Shown one piece after another: positions 46,901 through 58,900 of a stretch of DNA of 64,000 nt. The stretch spans positions 504,933 to 568,932 of the forward strand of contig JAGGNK010013559.1 of the NCBI GenBank assembly GCA_017590115.1. The letters run 5' to 3'. The DNA comes from Montifringilla adamsi. Its lineage: Eukaryota; Chordata; Aves; Passeriformes; Passeridae. Positions within the stretch are counted from its first letter, which is position 1; every line of letters begins with the position of its first letter. A program made the position numbers and the translations under genes. The notes below the pieces were generated by a model. It made no database searches. It saw nothing but the letters and a program-made list of their open reading frames with translations, and was not told the DNA's origin.

Positions 46901-49900
46901 GCTTTGGGGTGACTGTACTGTGGCCTTGAAGTATCTGAAGGAACTACAGGAAAGATGAAGAGCCATTATTTCAAGGGGTGGAGGGACAGGACAAGGGGGA
47001 ATGGCTTTCCACTGACAGAGGGCAGAGTTAGATGGGATTTTCTTCCCTGAGAGGGATAGAAGAAATTCTTCGCTCTGAGGGTGATGAGGCCCTGGCCTAG
47101 GTTGCCCAGAGAAGCTGTGGCTGCCCCTGGATCTCTGGAAGTGTCCAAAGCCAGTCTGGACAGGGCTTGGAGCACCCTGCGCTAGTGGAAGGTGTCCCTG
47201 CCTGTGGCAGGGTGGAATGAGATGGGCTTTGAGGACCCTTCCAACCCAAACCATTCTGGGATTCTGGGATTCTGTAACGGGTCAGAACACATGTCCATCC
47301 ATCCAGGTGCCCAGTCTCTATCCCTAAGTCAGTGGTGGAGCCCTGCAGAGGGTCCAGCCATGGTAACCAGGCAGGGTTTCTGTGGCCACTAGAAAAGCGC
47401 AACTGAGGCAGTTCCCGAGGCAGAGGTGGAGTATCTGAGCTTCACAACTCAAACAATTGGGATGTTTTATTTTCATGATATGTTGCTCGTTGCTTATTGT
47501 GATTCCTGAATGGAGGTTGCCGTGCTTTGTCCAAGCAAAATTGCTCTGTTTCAACCATTCTAAGGGTTTGTAGATGGGGTTTTTTGTTATAGAGGGAGGA
47601 AGTCAAGGCCTGGCTCTGCTCATGCTGGTAAGGTGCTGCTGCAGCTCCTGCTGCTGGTGTGAGGGTTATTGTTTCCTCATGTTAGTTCCTGATCTTGTTC
47701 CAAATCATTATGGCAGCTGGACAAATGCTGGGTAGGTGGGAATGGTGGGAATGCCCCTGGCTGCGGGGGCTTTTAGTCAGCAGTGTTGGTGTTCTGGGGA
47801 ACAGCTGGAAGGTGGCGATGAACGTGATGAAGTTCAGGACCTCCGTTAGACACCAGAGTCCCATGGACGCAACAGTTCAGTCCTTCAGGCTCACGGGGGA
47901 TTTAGGCACCTCTGTCTGTTCCCTGAGACACTGCTCTGCACTTACTGAGGGAAGGTCTTTCTCCAAATTTAAGTGTCATGCAAGTCTTTAATTCTAAATA
48001 TTTTTGATAAAAGTCTTCAGAATATGGGTTACTTTAGCAAAAAGGACTGGGACCTGTGAAGGATTCACAGTAAACTTTGTCTTACCTGAGTCTATCTGAG
48101 AATCAGCCATTTAGTCCTGACAAGTTGTCTGACTCCTCCCCTGGCCAGCAAAGGCAGAGGTAGGGGCAGTGATTCATCTCCTCTACCTGGGAGATCTGTC
48201 GGGTCAGGATGAATCAGCCCCCCTGGATCCCTATCTCCTGCCACTGGAGCTGGATGGAGCAGGGAGATGAGTGCGCAGGGAGATGACTGCACTAAGAGGC
48301 AAGCAGTCCCAGGTGCCACTGGCATTTTGGAACACATAACCTCAAGCCTAAATGTGCTTAAGAAGCTCAACAGACACCAGACTCCCCAGCCACACTGAGC
48401 AGCCTCCTCCATTCTGCTTTTTCCAGACAGCATTAAAGGTTCCACAAATCTGCCACCAGCCTCCAGCTTGGGATAACTTCAGCTTTTGTCTACAGACCTG
48501 TTTGGGGTCTGTGCAGGTTCTGGGCTTCCTAAGAAATGTTTCCTGTTTGTAATTCCTGGGTTGTAAAACATGAAACCAAAGATAAAGCAAAACTATTTTT
48601 GAAGGCAAAATTGCTGGACTTATTTCCAGCTGGAGCTGGTGCTGTGAATATGTCTGAAAAGTGGCAAAGTCCTTTGAGACAGGCACAGGCAAACTCAGAT
48701 ACTCCAGGGAAGTGGCCCAGTGTAATATTGAGGGGAATGACTAGCTCCCAGTCCCCCTGTAGTTAAAAAGGTGCAGTGGGAAATCCATTTCCAGGGTGTT
48801 GCTCCACAGCACCCGCACCTGAGACGCTGCTCTTGGAGTGCCCTAATCTAAGGCACTGCCTCAGATGGTGACACTAAAGGTGTCCTGTCCCACCCACAGC
48901 TCTTAAAAGCTGCTATTCCTGACTTCCTCCTTTTGTCTTGTTTTGTGTCTTCCTGGAAATGTCAAACTTTTCACTTCTGTGTTTTCTTCTGTTGTTCAAT
49001 CTTGTGAGACTGATGTTCAGATATTAGAGTAAGAGAAATGGTGGATCTGGAGGAAGAGCTCTTTCTGGATCAGTCAGTTTGGAACAGGCTGCCCAGGGCA
49101 GTTGTGGAGTCCCCAGCCCTAGCAGTGTTCAGCATCTTTTGGATGTGGCTCTTGAGGATATGGTTTAAGGTGAATGTGGCAGTGTAAGGTTAATGATTGA
49201 ACTCTGATCTTAGAGGGCTTTTTCTAATTTAATTATTCCCAAATTCTTTGTTTCTAAGACTTTGGCTTAACCTCTCAGATTCACCCATTATTACAAATGA
49301 CATTATTTTCTGTTGCCCTTGTGGGCTGCCTCGTTTGCAGCATCGCTGTCCCCAGCGAGCACCTTCTCACTGCCAGTGCAAGGAACACTGAGCCAGTGGG
49401 GCCTCTCCAGGAGGCACTTGGAGGGCAGTGGGTTTGCTCCTGGCTGCAGCATTTCCTTGGCTCATATGTCAGGGGCTGGCGCAGCTCTCAAGGATGTTCA
49501 GCCTTCGGGAATTGCTTTGCTCAGACACCACACTGGGATGCAGTAATGGGAGGATCTGTGACTGCAAACTCCTCTGTGTCAGGGTGATACCTCAGCCCAG
49601 GTGCTGTGGAGCCTTGGAGGTATTTGTCACCCTACTGCCACTGTGAGCTGTGAGCGGCCAGCAGTTCCCAAAGCCCTCCAGCCTCAGGAACTGTGTCCTG
49701 GTGTGAGCAACACCTCAGGTGCCACAGGAGGGCCAGTGGTGACCACGATTTACACAGACAAACCCAGGGGAGGGTTACGGAAGCTGGACTGGGCACCTAG
49801 AGCAGTGCAGCCATGACAGAAGCCTGAGCATGTGCCACACCCTTCTCTGACAGCTCAGGTCACCCCAAAAATGGAATCTCTCCAGCAGTGTTGCAAAGCC

Positions 49901-52900
49901 ACAGCCACAGTCAGGTGGTCCATGGGTTGCAGGGACCTTGGTGCTCACCCCAACTGCAGGCACAGCTTTGGAGAGGCACAACCAAATCCTAAACACACGG
50001 AGGGCAGCACGTGGAGTTCCACCAGCAAAGACCTCTGAGGCTCAGCTCCCACCCAGCTCTTGCCTGGGTCTGCTGGGTTGGCAGGTCCATTGCTGGCAGG
50101 GAGTTGGGGCATTCCCAGGTCCCACAGCATGACCAAGATGAGGCAGGACCAGGACAAGCTACAGAGCCCATCTGGCTCTCCATACTGCTGCTTCCACAAG
50201 AAGGAAATCCCCCACATGACGTGGATGTGTCCAGTGTGTCCCCCCAGCACTGCCTCCAGCGAGGGCAAACCCTGGATGTGCTGGGGAGGGAATCTCAGAT
50301 GTGTCCTGTCTCCAGCAGATCCTTATCCCCACAGAGCTGAGCTGGGGCTTTCACAGAATCACAGGATCACTGAGGCTGGACAAAACCTCTAAGATCATGG
50401 AATCCACCCTTTGACCCATCACCACTGAGTGCAGGGTCCAGTCATTTCTTGAACGTCTCCAGGGACAGTGACCACACCGCTGCCCTGGGCTCACCATTCC
50501 AATGTTTAACAACCATTTCCATGAAAAAATTCCTCCTGATGTCCGATCTGAAACTCCCCTGGCACGACTTGATGCCATTTCCTCTTGTCCTGTCCCTGTT
50601 CCCTGGGATGAGGACCCAACCACCCCAGCTGCCCCCTCCTGTCAGGAGTTGTGCAGACCCAGAAGGTCCCCCCTGAGCCTCCTTTTCTCCAGGCTGAGCC
50701 CCTTTCCCAGCTCCCTCAGCCACTCCTGGTGCTCCAGACCCTTCCACAGCTCTGTTCTCTTACCTGGACAAGCTCCAGCCCCTCAGTGTCTCTCTTCCAG
50801 GGGGGGCCCAGGCGTTACTTTAACAACAGCTCTAGGAGCAGCCATGCTTCCAGACCAAGGAATATATGGCTGGTCTGGTGGTGCTGGATTAAAGCAGTTA
50901 CCTGTAGTAATTACATCCGTTATGGCACTAATGAGAAACACACACCAGTGATCCCTCTGCACCAGAGACTGTAGGAATATTTTTAACCAAAAGTCCTCTG
51001 TGGGACGAAGTGTCAGAGCTTTCTCTCGGAAGAGCATTTCCTGAACAAGAGGTGGTCACTGTTGTCCCTGCCTGCCTTTGCCTCTTTGGACAAAACCTCT
51101 CATTGTCAGTGGGAGCTTTGTTCCATAAGGATTTCAGGTCAAAATTTGTTGTTTGTTGTGACAATGCATCCAAGTTTAAAAGAACCCCAAAAGAGAGTGG
51201 TTTGAATAATCTTGCCAGAGAAAACAAAGGTTTAAAGTCACTGCACATCATTGCTTGGTCAGAACCTGGTGTCCCTGGGAGATTTGCACAGGGCTTTAGG
51301 CTTTGGAACAGCAAGTTGGACAGTGCCTTCCTTGGCCAGAAAAAATGGAACCAGCAAGACCTAAATCTCAGCTGAATGAGAAAAAAAGAGATGAAAAGTC
51401 ATAGGGGAAAGGCAGCTCCTGGGAGAGGTGGAAAGGAGCATTTCAGAAATAGATAAACAATGTATTTGCTGGTTTTGCAATTTTTCTCCCTGCCATGGAG
51501 GGAGCAGCACTCAGAGGGTTTCGCAAGGAGCGTGAGGAGCTCTCCCCACCCAGCACTCAGGGTGGGACCTGCTCAGGTTGCATCTCCTGTGCTTTGCCCT
51601 CCAGCCTGGGAGAAACCTGCTCCTGACGTGTTTATACGGAGCCCTCACTTCTCTGTCTGCTGCTCTAGAAACAAACAAATTGCAAGGGAAAAAAATCCAG
51701 GCAGGTAATGAACTGATGGCGTCCTCAGATGCGGAATCAGAAACACCCAGTTCTCTGGGAGGGCTCTGACGTGGGAAGGCAGAGCTGGATCCGGGCGCCA
51801 TTCCTGGGCTGATGCACCTTGCTCCGTGCTTCTCATTCTCTGGAAACTAGGGGGGGAATAGACACTTTTCCCGCCAAGAAAAAGGGTTTATGGAAGAAAA
51901 AACCAGAAAAGGACTCATGGCTGATGGCTGGGGAAATGCCATTTTGACTTTCTCTCTAGAACCACTTTTATTCCAGCTGACGTAAGAGTTTAAAGATGTT
52001 TATTTACCTGTCTCACATGTTGGATATTCCAGTTGTTGTTCTAACAACATACTGCAGGCTGAGAACTGGAGACGCACAAATGCTCATTAATTTAAAGGCA
52101 GGTCTGTGCTGCTGCCAGGGAGGGAAGCTCTTCCTCCCTGGGCCTGACAGGAGCAGCAGTGCCACCAGTGCTCATCTCCAGTGCCTCTCCTTCCTCCCTG
52201 CCTTCCCTGACTGTGAATGAACAGCTCCCAAGGCCTGGCCTCACAGAGACACACTCATTTCACAGTGGGAAGGAGAAGTTCACACTAAAATTCAGAATGT
52301 CAGGTGGCCTGGCTGCACCTGAGCATCCTCCTGCATCCTAAAGCTGCAGGGGACTGCCAGGGCCTGATGGAATGGCTGGAAGCAGAATCATAGGATCATA
52401 GGGGCACAGAAGGGTTTGGGTTGGAAGGGACCCTAAAGATCATCTCATTCCACCCCCTGTCATAGGCAGAGACACCTTCCACTATCCCAGGTTGCTCCAA
52501 GCACTATCCAACCTGGCCTTGGGCACTTCCAGGGATGGAGCAGCCACAGCTTCTCTGGGCAGCCTGTGCCAGGGCTTCCCCACCTTCACAGGGAAGAATT
52601 TCTCCCCAAAATCCCATCTAAGGCTGCCCTCTGACAGTTTGAAGCCATTCCCCTTGTCTTGTGACTCCAGTTACTGATGAAAGATCCCTCTCTATCTTCC
52701 GTGTAGCCCCTTCAGATCCTGGAAGGTGCTGTGAGGTCTCCACACAACCTTCTTTTCTCTAGGCTGAATATTCCCAACTGTCCCAGACTGTCTCCACTGG
52801 GGAATTGCTCCAGTCCCCTTATCAGCTCGGTGGTTTCCTCTGGACTTGCTCCAACAGTTCCATGTCCTCATGTTTAGAGCACCAGAACTGTGCAGAGGTG

Positions 52901-55900
52901 GGGTGTCACAAGAGCAGAGTAGATGAGAAAATCCTCTCCCTCCCTGCAGCCCACACTGGGGGATGAGCCCAGGACAAGGATGATTTTCTGGGCTGCTCCT
53001 TGGCAATTCAAGGAGTTGTGTGATGGAAGGAGACACCTTCCAAGCTGTCCCTACTTCTCAGTTCCTGTGCAGAGAAGCCTCAGTGATAGCCTGAGCCCTT
53101 CAAAATTCTTCCCAGATCCTGCAGTGCGGAGGGAATCACTGCCTTCTGTCTCCACCCCACTGTGAGGGACTTCCTGGTCTTTCCCAGCATTTCTCCACAC
53201 TCCTGAAGGCCAGAGGTGTGGATGGCACACCATGCACATATCCATGGGCAGTGGGCAGGTGCAATTCACAGCATTAGGAAATCTGAGCACTGATGAGGTC
53301 TGAAGGCCAGAGATTGATTCTTTCCTTTCACTGTTGCTCTTCTGCACAGGGAGAGCTCCCTGCACACAGAGTGGCATCAGCAGAAGTTGGGAGCTGTTGT
53401 CAGGTGGCCCTTTAAACCACAGTCTGTGTGACACCTTCCCCCTCAGAGATGGCATCTTTCCAGACACAGAGTGCTTCACTTCTTCCTTGCTGGGCATCCT
53501 GTCTCACTGATGGCTGCAGAAAATTCCCTTCCCTTGGCCACATTTGCTCGTGCTAGAAGTGACGGGCCCTGACTTAGCTGGGTCAGCGTGTAACACAGGA
53601 ATTTAGGTTTTAGTGTGGGGAAGCTGTGCCAGGAGCAGGAAGGGATCAGATCAGCCCCGGTCATGCAGGGATTCATAGGCTCAAGGTCTGAGATCCATTG
53701 GAGCTGGAAGGAGAATCCTCATCGATCTGGAGCCGTTGGATCAGGCTCCTGCTGCAAAAAGGAATTCTGAGATACCAATTAGGTCCGTGCCACTTGAAAG
53801 AGATTAAAATGGGCTCAGCCAAGCATCTGGTAGAATCAGCAATAAAAGTCCTGGACTGCCTTTGGTAATGAGCTTCACATCACACGGGAACAATTTTCCC
53901 ATGAGTTTGCAAAAGGCTCCCCCGCCCTGCCAGGACCTGCTCGGACTTGCAGCCCAGGGCTCCTCTGTTGCAGAAAGGTGTCTTTGCAAAGCTTCACCCG
54001 TCTCAGGGCTGCCAAGAAGGAGGACAACGCTATGGCCACTCTAAAACCCAGCAGGAAACTGAGAACCCATGATTCTGTTCAGCAAACAGAGACTCCCCCC
54101 CTCCCCTCAGTGAGTGCGCTGCAGAGCAAATCCCGGCTTTAGATAAACAACAAGTTCCTCTTCCAGGCTTCCTGAGTCAGTTTCAGCAGATGCCCAGGGG
54201 CTCCGCAGCTCTGCCAGGCTTCTGACAGCCCTACAGAATAATCCCAGCTTAAACTGACTCACAAAGAAAACCAGCAGGGCTCACATCTGACAAGCTGCTC
54301 TCTGTCCTGCGGCTGCTGCCAGCGGCTCCACTGAGCACAAAGTCCACCCTGCACCTTCCCACTGCAGCCCTGTCCATCCCTCACTGACCCCAGGGTTTCT
54401 GAACACAGGAAAATTAATTGAAATGAAGATTATATCACCTCAGAAGGACATATATGGTAGATCATGACTTCATGGAAGGTTACTTGGCTGTTGCTGTGTG
54501 TGTGCTCCCAAGCAAAACTGGGACGGACAGACCCTGTGTATGTGGCCATCCTGGATTTTATCCTGGGCAGCAGAGGGCTTGTCCCACTGCCAGAGAGCCC
54601 CCAAGACTCATCACATTCTACTGTGATGTGCCTCACCCTGGCTCTTCTTTTCACCTGCAACCTGTCCTTCCAAACCCTGGGAGCTCTGCAGGGAGCTCTG
54701 CAGGAGGTTCTGAACCTGCCCCTGTGCCACTCAGCACCAGGTTTGTTCTGTGTCCTCTGGAGAAGGCACAGAGAGAAGCTGCTTCCCTTTTGTCCCCTTG
54801 CAGCAATTCACCTTTAGATGCATGTCTGAAAGTCTGAAAACTACTCAAATAGCAGTGATCTGGGCATCAGCAGAGCTGGACTAAAGGGTTTAGTCCCACT
54901 CGGGTGGTGCAGGGAGCCCCTTGGGAAGGGTTTCAGCCGTTACCTCTGCAGCTCTCTGGGACACAGCCGAGAGGATTCCCTGCATTCCTGGAGATCAGTT
55001 TGTTAATGGAAATATTGTGCTTAATTAATTAACATAATGACAATTCTGCAGAGTGTTGGAGGCAGGAATGATGCTGAGTGCACTGAGGCTGGGATGGAGT
55101 TAGGGCAGAGCTGAGGGACTCAGGGTGAGCCAGCAGAGGATTCCCATTTCTCCATCATAGAGTGTTTCTAGGCTTGGAAATATGGAAATTTTTTTTCAGT
55201 GACATGAACCATTGCACCAGGCACAGGCTTTTCACAATTCCAAGGAAATGTTGAGGAGCCAGTGCTGACTTTTCTCTCCCAGCCACAGGGACTCTTGGGT
55301 GGCCTTTGCAGAAAGCAGCACCCAAAGTGCCACTGCTTAGAGTTGGATGAGAAAAGACCACTTTGATCCAACAGGAGACCATGGATGAGCTTTCCCAGGA
55401 TAATCAAAGGGAGATGGGGAAGGCAGTTTTATTCCTTAGTTCTTTTTATGCCTGTTTGCTGTATGTCTTGGAGATCTCCTTGCCAGACTGCTGAGGGGAT
55501 GCAGAGCACAAACTCAGCATCATGGGGCAAACAGCCCTAAAACAGTTTAATTTCTTTTCCTTTCTGGAGTACACACCTGAATGAGTTGTCTCGCATTTGG
55601 ACATAACCCTGCAGGCTCCCACAAGCCAGCACTGACATCCCAAAGGTTTAACATTGCAGAAGAAGATTGAATTCAGTCGTGGTGTGGCAAACTTGATGCA
55701 AATTTGGAGGACTTCTGATGAAGTGGTGAAGGCATTTTGAACTGACAGCAGGGCAGCTAAAGCCATCTTTTTGTTTTGCTAATTGTAGATGGTTTATTTT
55801 ATCATCTTTTATCCTTTCTTTTTTACTTCCTGTCTTAGTCATCTCAGTTTTTATTGCATATTCCCCATTGTTCCCAGAGCATCCCATTATCTGAGCAGAT

Positions 55901-58900
55901 ACTACACGCCTTGTAACTCATAAGCAGATATTCACTGTCTCCACTTGTTTCTTGGCACAAGAAACAAGATTCAAGAATCTCTTCTTACTCATTTTTCACT
56001 CCCTTTACTCCCTTTCTAAGGAACTAATAGATGGGAGGGGAAGAAAAGAGCATAAGGAAATTAAAAATAACTGCAGGGACTGCTGGAAGGTCAGAATGGG
56101 GCATCAAGCTCCATGATGGTGGGAGATTTGCAGTGAGATCCTGTAATTACAGGGTGGGTTAGGCCCTGTGTGTTGGGAATAAATCACTTTCTCTATTGCA
56201 AGGGTCACATTTCAGCTTTCAATTCTGCTTTAAAGCTCCTGGATGCCACGTCCTGATCCCCCAGTGTCCCTGATACCCAGGTGGGGTTTGGCTCCTTTGT
56301 AAGGGCTGCAGGTTGGATAACCTCCCATAAATTTTGGGCTCAAAAATGCTTGAGAGGCCCAGGAAAGCAGTAAACGGGCAGCCGGGCGGGCCTGGCAGTG
56401 CCCAGCTCAGCTCAGCCCTAACGCTGTGTTTGGTGTTCGGCAGCTCTACAACGGGACGCTGAAGCGGGACGTGGAGAGCCGGCGCTACAGCTCCTACAGC
56501 CAGATGGAGGGCTGGGCCAGCCGGGCCCACGGCAAGGCGCTGTGCAGCCCCCGGGCCGGCAGCGACTACTGCTTCGTGCAGAACATCAAGAGCAGCCGCA
56601 GCGAGCCCGACCTCTACTGCGAGCCGCCCCGCGGCACCCTGCGCAAGGCCCACGGCGGCGGCCGGGCCGAGCACAAGGCCACCCTCAACCGCCAGAGCAT
56701 CTACAGCAGCTGCAGCACCCAGCAGGGAACCAGCAGGACCAGTAAAAAAGTGCCAGCGCGGGCCCTGTCCTGCCCCTCGAGCAACAAGCCCGACGTGGTC
56801 TATGCCCAGCCTGTGATGAGCTGCAAGCAGGACGGGGTCTATGGACAGGCCCAGTCCAGCTCCAAGTAAGTGCTGTGACCCTGAGGGAGTGTGGACGGTG
56901 CTCGGAGCTCTGTCCCCCGGAGCGAGGCACCTGCGCTGCTGGAGAGCCCTTACCAGCGCGTCCTGCAGCAAAGTGGGTCAGATGAGTCACTCTTAAGGGC
57001 TGTATTTCGTTTCCTGGGCTGTGGAGGGGAGCTGATAGGACTGGCTTAGTGCAGATATCTCTGCTGTAGCTCTGTGACATTGGGCAACACAATCCCTCAG
57101 TCTCTGGTGGCATTTACCCACAATGGTATGAGGATGGGGAGGTGAAGGGCAGAAGGCCTGATGTGCAGTCAGGGTGTCTTTCATGGCTGTCCTTCTGCTT
57201 CAGCCTGGCAGAAAACTTACCCAAAAAACCCCTGTCTTGGAAAAAGTCAGTTCCTGAGGGTCTTACTCAGAGCAGAGCTGAGAGCCTGCTAAGCAGTGGT
57301 GTTTCAATCTCTTCTCTCTACCCAGCCCCTACTTAAGTTGCCCAAAAGGTCTGATTTGGGTTCCAGAAAAAAACTGAATCATAAATTGAAATAAATATCC
57401 TAATTGAAATAATCTGACTACCCAGCAAAGAGGAGCCAGTGGAAGCTGTTCAATTCTTTCCTGTCCAGAGCATCCAGTCCTATTTGGGATAGGAAATATA
57501 TAAGGGTGGGGGATAGTCCATCATGTTTGATCATCAGATCCCTTCTTGTAGATGTTGCCTACAAGCACAGGGCGTGTAAAACACAGCGGTGAGCTCAGAC
57601 CCTCCCAAGCATGTACCTGTGAATGCAGCAGAGTTCCCACTGACAGTCACCTGGTTGGTGGTGATTGAATGCTGCCCCAATGCCCTGTGCTACCTCCAGC
57701 TCTGGAGCACCAACCATGTTCTGTTGCAGTCTTGGGGGAGACTTGGTCTGCACAAGCCATAGTCTTGGAAGCCTTGGAAGACCATGGTTTGCATATTTTG
57801 AACTGCAAAACGTTGCAGTGAAAGCTGGAGAAGGAGGGGCTGCAGCTTCCACAAGAGTTCCCAGGGCTACTGCACTTCCTGTGCTGCATCACCATCACGC
57901 AGGACTGGCTCTGCACCAGCCCAGAAGCTCTCACAACTCCCTGACAGAGGGAGAATTTTATCACACTAACTGTAAAAGCTCCCAAACTCATTCCTGGTGG
58001 TCCCTGGTCCCAAGGAGAAATTTCTCACTGCAGGATGTGTATGAGACTGTTTATCAGGGCTCATAGACTTTGTCAGAACTCCCAGCAAAGGTCTGAAACT
58101 GTTGAGTTGTTGCCCCAAGGAATGATGGAGATACTAAGAAAATCCCCTTCCCTTTCAGCAGCGTAAGCCAAAACATGCCCTTTTCTACATCTGAATGTCC
58201 CAGGTTACTCTGGCTAAGCCTCCCTCCTTTGGGATTGAGTAGGAGGCTATGTCCCAGAGCAAGGATGCCAAGAAACATCACTGCCCCAGAATGTTAGGAC
58301 AGAATGTTATCATAAGCCCTTGGCTGCCCTTGTGCCCAGTTACTCCATGTTTGACACATGCCAGATTAGCCCTGGCCAGCCCAGAGCACTGGCGGCCTTG
58401 GCTTGCTGCTGTCAGCAGCTCTGTAAATCTTCTGGAACAGGATCCAGAGATGTTACACAAACTGGAAGTGATCTGTTTTAGGGAATTTCTCATTGAAGAG
58501 CAAAAAGTGTAGTGGGGGGGGGGGGGGGGGGGGGGGAAAGGGTGGGACCNNNNNNNNNNNNNNNNNNNNNNNNNNNNNNNNNNGGGGGGGGGGGGGGGGG
58601 GGCGGTGGCAGAATGCTGGAACTCAGGGCTGCAGCTGCCTTCTCCTAGGGAGGACACAACTTTGGAGCAATTAGTCCTGGAAGGCGCTGGCCAAAGCCAC
58701 GGTCAGGGACTTGGTCATGGCTTTGGAGAAGTCACTTGGAGAATGATGGCATTTTCTGAGAGGAGAGCTGCTGTTTTGAGAGGGATCCTCTCCAGCTCTG
58801 GTTGCCCTTGGTTAGGGAGTGGCTCCATTTACACACTCCTGGCTTGGGGCACGGCTCATCTGGCAGAACTGGTTCTGCTGTGGAAACCTCGGGCTCCAAG

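Larger units (their letters stand above)
45644..56443 (+). other. PKP1 intron 2
   Basis: 10.8 kb, with four CR1 fragments in both orientations and a pair of AP-1-type heptamers near 54.2 kb. No exon recognised. Confidence 0.85.

Noticed and set aside
34838..56989. Scattered TGAGTCA heptamers (34838, 35209, 56983 and others)
   Set aside because: About eight such palindromic heptamers are expected by chance in 64 kb, so single occurrences are not evidence of regulation.
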